A DNA stretch of 64,000 nucleotides, from contig CM059194.1 in NCBI GenBank assembly GCA_030323885.1, positions 4,689,691-4,753,690 of the forward strand, read 5' to 3'. Both the position numbers and the translations under genes were made by a program. Below the pieces are notes generated by a model, which was not told the DNA's origin, made no database searches, and saw only the letters and a program-made list of their open reading frames with translations. The DNA is from Branchipolynoe longqiensis. Lineage: Eukaryota; Annelida; Polychaeta; Phyllodocida; Polynoidae. This document shows positions 41,961-52,623 of this stretch, piece by piece; position 1 is the stretch's first letter; each line of letters starts with the position of its first letter.

Positions 41961-42207
41961 ATGGTTTGTGTCGGACGAGACTGGTGGTCGGTCCGGTGTG
42001 AAGTCCGCCGACCAGCCAAACTCCACGAATCCCACGAGCTGTTTATCATGGTAAATCCTTGAGCATCCTCTTCCAGGCTCTTATGTTGAGCCCTGACGGC
42101 ACCCTAATTTTAACACCGAGATAATTATGTATCGCAGATGCCCTTACCGTATAGTATGTTCTCATGTAGCTCGGGTGGTGAGTCCAACAGTGTTGCTCGG
42201 TGTTTGG
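41961..42207. other. Unassigned spacer
   Basis: Nothing recognised. Confidence 0.3.
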
Positions 42208-43077
42208 CTATATTGTGTCTGGTGTGGCCCGATATGACTGTGGGCTCTGAGGGGGGTTATAGTCACTGATCTCTGCCTCATCAAGCGCCTCCACAATTTG
42301 TTCTATGTCGTCCACATCATGGTGTTCTGATGTCATAAATTGGCCATGGTCGGTGCTGGCAGTGACCCCGCTGGCAGTAGGTGTAATATTTGCTAATGAG
42401 ATGCATAATGTTTCAGGCATTGAGTGAGACAAAGGAGTATGTAAATGAGATGACGTCATGGAAAGTTTAGCCTGCGGTTCAGTGAGCCCTGGGCTGGGAA
42501 TAAAGATTCAATATCCAGAAGTAAAAGTCGTCAGACGTTGTACTTTTACAGTAGGTTCGGCGTGTGAATATTGGCTCCGGTGGGTGGTTGCAGTGTCTAT
42601 TTCAAGGACTGTGGTCATCAATCAGTCCGACACCATCTAGTTGGGTGAGGCCATGTGCCGTGTCCTGACCGCCGCATTGCCGGCGGTCCCGATAATCATC
42701 AATGTCTATTGTAGTCAACGACCCTGGTGTGATGTCAACACGCGATAGCCCGGGCTCTGCATTTCGGCTCTCTCCCTGTCTGCCGGGGGCATGTGTGGGT
42801 CCAGTAACAGTGCGGTGTGCCTGCTCGCCACTATCAGCTGATAATGTGATATTTGGGTCAGATATAGAGCTGCTCGCTGAGTCGTCTCTGATTTCTGTGT
42901 GAGATCGGATGCAGTCTTTTGTTGCGATAACCTGGTTGCGGACGTTATGGCCGTTGTTATGATGTTTGTATGTAGGCTCTCGATGAGTGCTGTCAGCTTG
43001 CGAGTCACGATTTCTGGGATTTGTTTGTCCCTGGTTGTTCGTGCCGGCTGTGGCAGATCTGGGTGGGTTTGGTTCAA
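42208..43077 (-). pseudogene. Unassigned minus-strand ORF fragments, disordered-type
   Basis: Two open frames (42715-43077, 42208-42459) in line with 43911-44282 and with the ORFs further upstream on the minus strand. The composition is Ser/Thr/Pro/Gln-rich; the second has an acidic stretch (HHDVDDIEQIVEALDEAEISD). No domain recognised. By position they follow the other ORF fragments of 44820-47830 and may be the tail of the same insertion. Confidence 0.35.
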
Positions 43078-43241
43078 AGATAAATATTATGTATCTTATG
43101 CCTGTCCCAGTCCTTTCTGTTGGTCTGTTGTCCCGTTACCGGGGCATGGGCCTCTCGGTTGTGATGTTATGGGGTTTTGTTCCGGGCCTGTGGCAACATC
43201 TTTCGTCACCGGTGGTTGGGTGGTAGATCGCTCGCGCCTAA

Positions 43242-44035
43242 TGGCCCTGTCACACTATGACGTTTCGGCCCACCGCGGGTCGACGTGTGCTGACGGGTTG
43301 CATTTTTGGGCGAAACGTCGGTACATGTCCGGTACATTAACGGTACGTTACCAGGCTGTTTCCGGCGCGTCGGTACATAGCAACGTGTGTACTGGCACGT
43401 CGGCGGCTGTCGGCGCACGTGGGTCCGCGGAGAACGTTTTGTGCTTGCACAAAACTTTCGACGGGCCGCAACACTCAGCAGTGTGTTGGCAGGTGCGTTA
43501 CGGACACGTTAGCAAGACGTCAAACCCCTTATCGGCACGCCGGCGGAATGCTGGCAGGACGTTTTTCACCATGTTGCGAGCGTTCTGTCGGCGTGTCTGC
43601 AACGTCCCGCCAGCGGGTTCCCAGCGTGCCATCAGCGTGCCATCAGCGCGTTGTCGGCGCTCCACCAGCGTTTCTCAGCGCGTTGGACGTGTTCCCGGCC
43701 CGCCTGGACACGTTGGTGGCGGGTCTGGACATGCTGCCGCCGTGGAGGCAGCGAGTTGGTATCGTACCAACTCGCTCCCTCCATGCCATCAACACGCCGA
43801 CAGTGCGCCGACAACACGCTGACAACACGCTGGGAACCCACTGGTGGGACGTTGACACTTTCGTCCGCCGCGCGTCAACACATGTTTGCAGCGCATTACT
43901 AACACGCTACTCACCTGCTGCGATTTCGTAAAACTTTCTCCCAAGACGCCGAAAACATGGACGTGTCCACCGTGCTAGCAAATATTGTCCGTGTTGCCGG
44001 CACGCCGCACAACACGTTCCAATTTGACAGGGATA
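43242..44035. mobile_element. CpG-rich foldback DNA element, TAA-flanked
   Basis: Left end TGGCCCTGTCACACTATGAC directly after TAA (43239-43241). The right end, complemented, reads TATCCCTGTCAAATTGGAAC and abuts TTAA. The interior is CpG- and ACGT-rich and strongly self-complementary: an 18-bp arm on each side of 43763 (GAGTTGGTA...TACCAACTC). All open frames inside come from this palindromic repeat. It lies within the unassigned ORF cluster. Confidence 0.75.
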
Positions 44036-44282
44036 TTAATTGTTTGTGGGCGTTATGACATTGGCTTGCCGATCCGGTGGCTGTTGGTGTTCCCCGTCTG
44101 TGTGGACTGTCCTCAGGTGAGTTGTCAGTGCTGTTGCACCTCTTCCTCCTGGGTGGTGTGCGTTCGTTTTCTGGATATTCATCTGGGGTCGCGACATTCT
44201 GACTGACCTCATTGTGTATCGCGTCGTGAGTTTCAACAAGGTCAGCCCTACAAAATCCTGCCTTGGTTCTTTGGTAGTTCAC
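44036..44282 (-). pseudogene. Unassigned minus-strand ORF fragment
   Basis: Open from 44282; it enters the foldback element at 44035, so the frame beyond is not native. Polar, with NERTPPRRKRCNSTDNSPEDS, typical of a disordered linker. No family recognised. Confidence 0.3.
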
Positions 44283-44514
44283 TCATAGAACCGTTTTTTG
44301 TTCAGGCAGGCCTTCTCGGGGTGAAAGTTTGCCCTTCTGGGCCTATATCTATGAGACCGGGTTAGCGGTTGTAACCCGGCGTTGTGCGGATTTCCCGGGT
44401 TAGCGGAGAAAAGTGCGGATGTATGTGTCGGGGTTAAACTAACACGGCGAGTTTAAAATCGCCTGCACTAACCCCATGTGAAAGGAGGGTTAAAAGTGGG
44501 ATTAGGCACCGATT

Positions 44515-44890
44515 ATGGCCAAATCTATTCAATGTGATCATATTTAACAGAATTACATACGCAATAAGTGAAATTTTATCAATTTAACCCTAAATTCGAA
44601 GCGTTATTAAGGCTAGCGCCACATTGGCGGCGATATTAATAGTGTCGAATCGACGAATGTAAAGTAAACAAATCGCCTCGGCTGCAGCGACGTCGATATC
44701 CATACTGACCACTGCCGCCGCCGCCGTATCGGCGGCTATATATTAGGCCCAAATCTATTCAATGCGACCATATTTAACAGAAATACTTACACAATAAGTG
44801 AAATTTTATCAATTTAACCCTAAATTCGAACCGATATTAACGCCGCTGCCGCATTGGCGGCGTTATTCATATTGTCGAATCGACGAATGT
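44515..44890. repeat. Tandem duplication of about 232 bp
   Basis: CCAAATCTATTCAATG at 44518 and 44750, and TGTCGAATCGACGAATGT at 44642 and 44873, define two units sharing AATAAGTGAAATTTTATCAA and ATTTAACCCTAAATTCGAA. The second unit overlaps the 3' end of the minus-strand ORF at 44820-45416, so one unit was once coding or the frame runs into the repeat. Confidence 0.85.
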
Positions 44891-45469
44891 CAGAGGGATT
44901 TCCCAAATCTATAAATAGCACATTGGTTAGCAAACCAAGCTGCGCTTTGGTCACATACATCCCCCGTGACACATTTGGAACCCCAGGGTTAGATAATCCG
45001 GCACCCTGCTTTAACCCCAGTCGGGTTACAAATTGGCTCATACACATGGGCCCTGTACTTTTGCACACACCAGGAGCACATATGCCCTGGCGGATTGGAG
45101 GCCGTGGGATGTTGTGTAGGGACAGTCGCCCCAGCTCCACTCGTGACACGTTTTGGCATTGGTAGGGGGGGGGCCTATCCTTGTTGTATTCGGCCTTTAC
45201 ATAATCGCTAGATGCCTTTGTCTCCTGGTGGTCTGATGTAGAGGGCTGTGCAGTGTCTGGCCGCTTTGTTGTTGTCACTTTTGGGATCTGTTTGGATTTT
45301 TCCAGCTTGATCCCGACGGCGCATGTGTCTCTTTGTAGTCTTTTATAGCATACATGTTGGTCCAACCGGCTGGCAGTCTGCCGTCTGATATCAAAGTAAA
45401 TACTGTCTCTGACCACTGCCTACACGTGTGCCAATCCCACATGCAGGCCATGGTCACAAGCTGGTGCAT
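44820..45469 (-). pseudogene. Unassigned protein fragment with a PPPY motif
   Basis: Two overlapping minus-strand frames. 45469-45275 has a folded-looking Trp/Cys-rich start (TMACMWDWHTCRQWSETVFT). 45416-44820 is a 198-residue frame with a Lys/Thr/Ser-rich linker, a PPPY motif (DRPPPYQC) and a hydrophobic C-terminal part (LGLLTNVLFIDLG). The true protein probably switches between them by a one-base shift. It continues, across the element at 45481-46133, the ORF of 46137-46518. Family not recognised. Confidence 0.4.
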
Positions 45470-45480
45470 GTGTTCCCTAA

Positions 45481-46133
45481 TGGGGCTGTCACACTATGAC
45501 GTAAGTGCCAGCCTAGGGACAATGCAAAAATAAATTTAACACATCAAAAATCTTGGCGTAATATGCAAATTCGGGACATCAATGCCACATAGTTGACGTG
45601 AGCGTAAGGTCGGTATAGCATCGTGCCAACGCGAGCGGTCAAAGGAATTATTTTGTATGTAAACATGAGGCTTGTGAAACCCCAGTGCGCGACGTTAGCC
45701 TAGCATGACAGTAGCGGCCGCTTAGCCCCAATTAACGTTGTCACGTCTGACACAACCGTTTTCCCCGATGTGAGTCGACGTCGACCAACCAAGAGGCTGG
45801 CGTCAGTCCAACGTCGCCTGCATGAGCCGCAAAGTTCTCTTCCCTGTATGTCACTATGACATAATGCTGATCTAATGTAGCCGACGCAGCCCTGCTGCAC
45901 TGCTAACGTTGGCGTAACATGAGTGTAACGTCACCCAAACATCAGAGCATCACTTCGAGCTACGTCGAAAGTTTTCAACATGTCCAAAACCTTGACGTAA
46001 CTCAACGTAACCTGACGTAACTCGACATCAGTCTAACATCAACACAATGTAACTCAACGTTCCTCAACATAATGACGAAATGTAACCTACATCGGCTTAC
46101 ATTGGCACCTTACATCATAGTGTGACAGGCCTA
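45481..46133. mobile_element. 653-bp DNA element, 30-bp TIRs and TAA target duplication
   Basis: Left end TGGGGCTGTCACACTATGAC, right end (complemented) TAGGCCTGTCACACTATGAT; similarity extends through GTAAG(G)TGCCA, about 30 bp. TAA at 45478-45480 and 46134-46136. The interior is a loose series of ACGT-containing words (TAACGTAAC, GTCGACGTCGAC). No transposase ORF. TAA duplications suggest PIF/Harbinger-type mobilisation (inference). Confidence 0.9.
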
Positions 46134-46136
46134 TAA

Positions 46137-46518
46137 TATTACCCACCCATGCGTTAGAGAGTTTATGGTCTTTGGTCATGCGGCAGAGGGCCGCGAAGTA
46201 CTCGGCCCATTTCGCCTCTTCCATGGCGATGTTTTCGTTTGTGTTGCCCCTTATCACATACCTGTGTGGGGCTAGTATCTTATTACCTCTTTTCTTGGAG
46301 ATCGCCGTGCCAGCCGCCTTCAGTAGTTGGTTCACAGCATCAGATCTCTCGGCACTCCTGGTGTCAATACTTATTGGGCCATCATAGGTTGAGCTCCTGT
46401 AGTATCTCCTTATGAAATCCTGTGTTTGCGGGTCCCCGCATGTCATATATGCGGGCGGGAGAATCCTATTGATGGCCGATCCCATTAGGTGGTATGCGGA
46501 GGTTATGGTTACTGTCAT
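46137..46518 (-). pseudogene. Unassigned folded-protein fragment
   Basis: About 127 native codons from an ATG at 46518 until the TIR at 46133. Balanced composition with SAYHLMGSAINRILPPAYMT, a basic AISKKRGNKILAPHRYVI segment and EEAKWAEYFAALCRMTKDHK. It looks like a genuine globular protein rather than a chance frame. I considered a capsid/nucleoprotein-like viral protein because of composition and neighbours but cannot name a family. The last ten codons of the frame lie inside the DNA element and are not native. Confidence 0.5.
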
Positions 46519-47231
46519 TATGTTCTCTCATGTTATTAGCTGTATTGTTTAACAAGGCAATTCTGCCCTGATATCCTGTGTAATGTGTACGGTTCATAGC
46601 TCATCTTTTCTCTTCCTTATTATATGAATTATATATCAGCTTACCCCATGGTAGATACAACAGACAACACAACATGCGATCCGAGTTCAGCACCAGCAAA
46701 AGTGCAGATTATAGATCATGGATGCTTAGTTTTATTCACTTTTATAATATTGTCAGATACATACAACAGTGGATGTTATAGACCTCCTTATTGGCTATTA
46801 CACTCATGCACATCAGTCATTCCTCTCCTGCATGATCTCTCCTCTAACACAGTTCACCATTGGCTGCTTTAAGGACTCACCCCCCTCCCACCCAGCCCCG
46901 GCCACTACCTAGCCATCATGGGATTACCACATACATGCCGATGACTGTGTGGCTGGGCGAGATAAGCGGGAGGGATTCTGCTTAAGGGGGCACTTCTTCC
47001 CTCCCCGGTGTGAGCATTATAAAGGGAGACTGTTTCCTATTTAGCCATCTCGATACTCAATACCCACTTAATCGGAGAATGTTATATCCTGTCATGGGCG
47101 TCCCAGCTGAGGCTGGTCCTCATGGGCCTGTAGACTCTTGTCTCCCTTGTTTTCCAGTGGACGCGTCCGTAGGGGCTGCAAGAGTCCCTGTGTCTTCCTT
47201 CATACTAAGACTCCCGGTGGCGAGGTACCAG
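46519..47231. other. Spacer with a possible promoter
   Basis: GC-rich segment 46880-47060 with palindrome-like CCTCCC/GGGAGGG words and a CATTATAAAGGGAGAC TATA-type element at about 47015 (plus strand). No start site can be shown. Confidence 0.3.
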
Positions 47232-47301
47232 CCACAGGGAGGTGACATCCACAGGGAGGTGACAACCACAGGGAGGTGACAGCCACAGGGAGGTGACAGC
47301 C
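47232..47301. repeat. 17-bp tandem repeat, four units
   Basis: CACAGGGAGGTGACAGC and three close variants head to tail. Confidence 0.92.
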
Positions 47302-47399
47302 CTGGTGTGACAGATCTGCGACGTGATGTTGCGGCCAAATGTTGGTGGTACCTTTCGGCCGTGGCGTATGTGTCGTCGTAACGTGGTGTGACGTCCCAT

Positions 47400-47560
47400 C
47401 GGCGCATTTTGGGCTGTCTGTGTAGTGTGGGAGCTCAAAAATCCCTTGGGTCGATAAAAGTGTAGGCTCAGGCTTTCTATCGACAAACTGTATAATGGTG
47501 AAAACAAGTCTATTCAGACTTATCAATGATATGCAGTATAAATCTTCAAGAACCAATTGT
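47400..47560 (+). mobile_element. SINE-E fragment, 5'-truncated
   Basis: GGGTCGATAAAAGTGTAGGC, TTTCTATCGACAAACTGTAT, TCAGACTTATCAATGATATG and CAGTATAAATCTTCAAG match the 3' part of SINE-E (25800-26105, 53648-53935) in the opposite orientation. It interrupts the ORF fragment at 47561-47830. Confidence 0.8.
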
Positions 47561-47830
47561 TGTCCGTTATTGATCTGACTCAATCCACATTTGGATATCC
47601 GGCCCAGGAAGACAGACAGCGCTCTTACTAATTCGGGGATCCCATCCAGCCTGTTTTGCTTGACAAATTGAGTCAGGAAATAGTGTTGTGCAACCTGATC
47701 TTTCAGAGGTAATTTGCACAACTTGTTTCCCATGTAAATGATGAGGCTAATCACCTAATCTGGGACGTTGATCGCAAATGGGACTGGAGAATGGACGAAT
47801 CTGTAGAGTTGTATGATGCTGTGTCCTAAC
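47561..47830 (-). pseudogene. Unassigned ORF fragment at the upstream end of the cluster
   Basis: Native reading of about 65 codons on the minus strand (VISLIIYMGNKLC...KQNRLDGIPELVRALSVFL), with the frame continuing upstream through one stop to about 47815. The apparent longer ORF to 47200 is SINE-E and the 17-bp repeat. Possibly the N-terminal part of the protein seen at 46137-46518. Confidence 0.4.
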
Positions 47831-49484
47831 AACAATTGAAGTTATATCAGAAAGGTTTCAACTTGAAATTGCAAGAGTGGCCTAGTAGAACCGTTATAGT
47901 ACTCTCCGACTTCATAGGCACCCTTACTGGATATTCCAGTCAGTCACATTATTGTTAAATCAAGGCTATCCTTGTTACAACAAGGTGTAAGCACATACAT
48001 ATCCTGAAAGCCTTGGTTTAACTCTGCATGAGATGAACTATAGGCCAGTCATCACAGTACCCTTCCGTGACACCCCCTATTGAATTCCCGTGGCGAGTGG
48101 AATGGATTAATATTGCCTAATCCGACCTGTTTGATGTCATTCAAAATGCTTAGGCAACTATATTATATTGATCATCTTAAAATATTTGATAATAATTTGA
48201 ATAATTTATAATAGATATAATTACCTGTTTATACATTTCACGAAAACATATCCAATATTACTTTTGGTTCTCACTTTCATCTGCGAATTACCATGAACTT
48301 CATCTTTAACAGGATCGAATAAAGGAACTTAGTATGTTCCTGCTTATTGTAAGAACTGCATCAGAATCTATGTCTAATATATAGGATCAAATATAGGTCA
48401 ATGTATTGTTTTCGAAATTGTTCTACTTTCATTGGAATATGCTGGATTGATGGATACTACGTTGCGTTGCTTTATATTTGTGACATATGGAGAAACTGCT
48501 ATAGATGTTCTTTCTCCCTCCCACCAGAATCTGGCCTCAGGCATCGCTCGCCCAAGGCGCATCCTGTTGGCTCCCACGAGAACCTGCCACGGTACCACTG
48601 GCGACTTCATCCCACCCCTCCTCCTACAGGAGCCGATACGTCAGGGTCGACTCTTTAATTATTTCATGAGGAGGTTTCGTATTTAGGGGGCGACTCGATA
48701 CTGAAGAACTACCACAAAGTTTGTGCTAAAAATCCTGTCGAAAGAGTCCTCCAATTGATGATCTATCTCCACACCCAATTACTGGCGGGAATCAATCTCA
48801 ATACAACACGGTCAGGCAGCAGCCAGGAGACACCAAACAACAGTAGACACCGGTTCTGTAACCAGTAGCGACTCCTTATTTGTCTTCTCGCCTTCCCGCT
48901 AAAGCCGCTCTGCGAGAGCCAATCAGCATTGATCTTTCCGCACACGTGACCTGATTACACTGAGCCTACAGTGGCAGCTGCATGAAGTCCACAGGTTCCA
49001 CTAGGTGCCTAGTGGCTGATCCTCTTATCTGCATAACCAGGCACTGCGACATATGGTGTTCTCCTGAGTGTACTGTTCCATCAATGCATTTTGAGTGTTA
49101 CTTCTTCCTACATAGTTTACTTTTTCAACGTAACTGTCCTGATAATTGATAATTTTAGATACATTTATCTGCAGAACCAGGCACTGGACACATGGTGTTC
49201 TGAAGAAGGTAACCTTTCATCATTGCAGGGTGGGCATGACTTCGATATCGATCATAAGGCTATTCACCTGATTGGGGATATAGGTCCCGATGGGGACTCG
49301 AGTAGGACAGGGGCTTTAGTTAGGGTTGTATGTCCTAACAACAGTTGGGGTTATATCAGAAGGTTTTCAACTTGAGCTTGCAGTTATTTCTGTTCAATCT
49401 CGCGGTTCGAATATAGCTGGATGGTTTGGATGGAGATTTACAAATGCCACTCCTGATAAGTACAGGCTATAGCGATATTATTGC
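47831..49484. other. Unassigned spacer with short internal duplications
   Basis: TGTCCTAACAACAATTGAAG...TATATCAGAAAGGTTTCAAC (47822) recurs as TGTCCTAACAACAGTTGGGG...TATATCAGAAGGTTTTCAAC (49331), and ACCAGGCACTGCGACATATG (49037) as ACCAGGCACTGGACACATGG (49175). These point to further dispersed repeats that I cannot delimit. No coding signal. Confidence 0.4.
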
Positions 49485-49895
49485 TCATCATCATCATCAT
49501 GCTGTCGGTCGCGATGCAACAAAGACTGCTTTCATTACTTGACTGCCGCTCGGTTGTACATTTCATGAAAGCTGCCTGCAAAAGTGTTGAAGTGCTGCTG
49601 GCTTTTGCAAGTTACCAGCGACACTCTCTCGGGGATCAAATAGAGGTTTCACACCGGCAAGAACATGTCAAGACAGGCGCAAAACTATTTGTCCATGCAG
49701 TGGCTGGTCGGGAGATGTTGGGAGTTCCATACATCAACCGCCCTTAATGCTGCCACAGTGACATGGTTTTCTGTTTAGGGTTTGCTCCCTTAGCCTTCGG
49801 TTCTGTCAAGGACCTGTACCACAAGGCAGTGGTTTAGAACTCTGCAAGGCAGGGGCGTCAAACTCCCTGAGGTATTGCTATACCTGCATACCGTG
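49485..49895 (-). mobile_element. Repeat B, copy 5, full length
   Basis: Same 5' end (minus strand GTATAGCAATACCTCAGGGA) and same (ATG)n 3' end as the copies at 17169 and 27841. Lacks the CTGAAGCTGAGAGACATTAA segment (internal deletion near 49553). Flanks do not show a clear target duplication. Confidence 0.9.
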
Positions 49896-50994
49896 TCAAA
49901 TGACAGCAAAATCTAACTGGCAAAACATCGTGAAATTACAGGATGCCATATGTGCCAGTTGCTCCCAGGAATTCTGCCATTTGTTTGTTCATTGTAAGTT
50001 ACATTGGTAAATGTGGGATTGTGTATTATTTACATTAAAGCAATGTTGATGTCAGGCCAGGGAATCTAAGCAGTCAAGCGGAATGTATCTGAGTGTTTCA
50101 CAGAAAGAGTACTAACATGATGCCACTGTGTTTTGTTACGGCTGGATTTCCTTACTCAACAGTCGGAACCGATTTAAAAGACACAAACACCATCTTTGTT
50201 CCAGTTCTTTACTCACTCAACAGTTTTGACAGTTGGTCATGAAGGAATGCTAATAAATCAGGGAAGTTTTCTACATTATGTCCAAGGTCACCCTGGCCGA
50301 GTCAAACCAATAATTTAAATATTGAGACTTGTCTACAGCTGTCCTGGTATTAGGATAGGGCAAGTAGCAGTGGAATGAGGAATTGTCCGTTATTGAAATG
50401 TGCTGAATAAGCAATTATTGGCTTACAATTATCCAGAAACCTATCATCTAAAAAGTATAGCAACTTGACACTACACCAATTAACTGACACTCCTCCAGTC
50501 ATCTACTAGGCAGGCCTTCTGCCTCGCCTGGTGGCGCCACCTACCGTGTCGTCCTCGCCTATATCTGCCTCACTCCTGTACCACTCGCTCGACAAAATAG
50601 AAACTGTAACAACCATGGCGCTTAGTATGATGTCCCGAATCTGGATCATTATTGGAACATCTGACAGAGATACCGGCCCTGGACTGACTGACCCCAATAA
50701 AGGACACCTTTGATGTCACATGTGGTGTCACTTCGTTGTATGCAGATACCCTAAATATACTTTGATACGCTATGATCATGAGCAACTCCTGATATCACAT
50801 CACACCCTCCTGCCCCCTCGCCATCCTCCAGCCACCTCCCTCCTCCTCCCTTCACCCCTTCCCATCATGCATCACTGCATATTATCCAGGGTCTGGGTCC
50901 TGGTTGTGCACAGAGAACCCGATTCATCACTATCACTATCTGCATCCATTGCATCTTTATTTATTGTTTGTGTTTCTTTCATCAGATATTTTAG
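49896..50994. other. Spacer with one SINE-A scrap
   Basis: 50290-50360 (GGCCGAGTCAAACCAATAAT, TATTAGGATAGGGCAAG) is a plus-strand SINE-A piece. The rest, including a C/T-rich stretch at 50800-50870, shows nothing recognisable. Confidence 0.45.
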
Positions 50995-51130
50995 TGACTG
51001 GTCAAGTCGGTAGAGCGCCGGCTTCCGATGCGGGGATTGGGGTTCGATTCCCATCCGAGTCAAACCAATGACTTAACAAATTTGATATCTGGCGCTTCCT
51101 AGTTTGGCACTTTGCAGTTTTAGGATAGGA
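50995..51130 (+). mobile_element. SINE-A 5' part
   Basis: CTGGTCAAGTCGGTAGAGCG (A box), GATGCGGGGATTGGGGTTCG + ATTCCCATCCGAG (B box), CAAACCAATGACTTAACAAA, CGCTTCCTAGTTTGGCACTT. Confidence 0.88.
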
Positions 51131-51154
51131 TATTATCCTGAGTGCCTGACTACT

Positions 51155-51275
51155 ATGTGACAAGTATACATTTTTAAGTCATTTGTTTGACTTGACCAGG
51201 GTTCGGACATCGAATCCCACGGTCTACGCAGACGATCAACTCATTCGACCATCCCTTCTGGTGACCAACGTAATA
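51155..51275 (-). mobile_element. SINE-A 5' part, opposite orientation
   Basis: GTGACAAGTATACATTTTTA, GTCATTTGTTTGACTTGACC, AGGGTTCGGACATCGAATCC, CAACTCATTCGACCATCCCT: head complement facing the copy at 50995-51130, so the two form an inverted pair. The head type resembles that at 63225-63425. Confidence 0.82.
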
Positions 51276-51941
51276 ACTCACGGACAGACAATACCGTGCT
51301 AACATAACATATAGGATAATTACTTAAGAACAATTCAATACCAATACATTGGTCTTGTAATTATTATATTTTCATCGGATTATCACCCAACCTTATCTAT
51401 ATCGCACCGGAAGTGGGTTAGTTCCACTTCCGTGATGCGCAGTACCAGTCCGGCTTCATGGCTAGACGTGCATGCGTCATTGGCCCAATGAGCGGGTAAT
51501 TTCCGTGTTTCACGCTAGAGGGCGCGGCCTTGTTTTCTGCGTCTGCGCAAAGTGTGGGGACACGCACTGGGTACGGACGGGTTATTTTGTAGGTTTTTTG
51601 TTTTTATTTTGTTGTTGTTTTATATCTTTCTTTCAATTGAATTATTTTTCTTTCAGCGCCACAACTTTGGTCTAGTGGCAAAGTTAAGATATCTCTTTTT
51701 GCTTAACAAATAGTTACACTATTTTCGTATTATATTTTATAATCGGCGCATAATTACAAAGTGTCCGTGATGGCTATGCAATACGGGTAATTGGACGCGC
51801 GGACGCAGGCCTGACAGTGTGCCAGTGACTAAGGACGCATAGATACTGATGCCAATTAACGGATCTCGATGAAACTATGTCAAATTACTATGTACAACGT
51901 CGACTAGCAGATCTTTGGGCTCTAATTCGATAGCCGCCCCG
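51276..51941. other. Unassigned spacer
   Basis: T-rich tract at 51590-51660; no coding or repeat signal recognised. Confidence 0.35.
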
Positions 51942-52528
51942 TAAACAAGGACGCCATCGATCTCCACCTATTGTAACTTTATTAAAGCTCTATAAAAGCG
52001 ACTGCACGCTGTAGATCGTGTTAGTTCGACAAGGGAGCCAGGAGACGAAACCTCACCTACTAAATTTGCGAAGCTGCACACGCCACAAGGTGCTCCCCCA
52101 GGAAGAGCGCCAGGAGAACCAGACAAAACACACCCACAACCCCGACAACACAGCCGAAAAAGACAGGCAGACGGCCAAAATCCAACTTTGTCATTGCAGC
52201 CTCAGGAGCCCATAACAGTCGAGCCAGCCGAAAACAAGGACGCCATCGATGTCCACCTATGGGAGCTTTATTAAACTATCTCTATAAAAGCGACTGCATG
52301 CTGTATATCATGTTAGTTTGACAAGGGAGCCTGGAGACGAAATCTCACCTACTAAATTTGCGACGCTGCACACGCCACAAGGCGCTCCACCAGGAAGAGC
52401 GCCAGGAGAACCAGACAAAACACATCCACAACCCCGACAACACACACGAAAAAGACATGCAGACATCCAAAATCTAACATCGTCATCGCAGCCTCAGGAG
52501 GCCGCAACAGTCGAGCCAGCCGACAACA
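51942..52528 (+). repeat. Two tandem promoter-bearing monomers of about 293 bp
   Basis: Both units begin AACAAGGACGCCATCGAT and contain CTATAAAAGCGACTGCA(C/T)GC, GTTAGTT(C/T)GACAAGGGAGCC, then a reading frame that stays open in each (REPGDE(T/I)SPTKFA...). They match over nearly their whole length. Tandem 5' monomers with their own promoters are known from some LINEs and tyrosine-recombinase elements. Confidence 0.88.
51992..52001 (+). promoter_or_regulatory. TATA-type promoter, monomer 1
   Basis: CTATAAAAGC about 25-30 bases before the conserved TAGATCGTGTTAG. The same element in monomer 2 is at about 52284 (CTATAAAAGC). Start site inferred, not shown. Confidence 0.55.
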
Positions 52529-52623
52529 AGACCCCCATCTGCCAGAGTCTGACAGTGACAGCATACAGTCAACTGACGCCGGTCAACGAAATGATGACAC
52601 TGGACGGCTGGCGCGCGTCATAT
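52318..52623 (+). pseudogene. ORF1-like N-terminus (Pro/Gln-rich)
   Basis: The frame runs from monomer 2 into unique sequence: polar, Pro-rich (TPQGAPPGRAPGEPDK, HPQPRQHTRKR), then VNEMMTLDGW. The native part ends where the element at 52624-53163 begins. Downstream of that element a coiled-coil-like segment resumes. The annotated frame to 52662 includes element sequence. A retroelement ORF1/gag is likely; family not named. Confidence 0.5.

Noticed and set aside
42899..43931. 307- and 170-codon plus-strand ORFs
   Set aside because: They run through the CpG-rich foldback element and antisense to the minus-strand fragments; the high GC makes stops rare.
47200..47754. 184-codon ORF as one protein
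   Set aside because: Only the first about 65 codons are native; the rest is a SINE-E fragment and a 17-bp tandem repeat.
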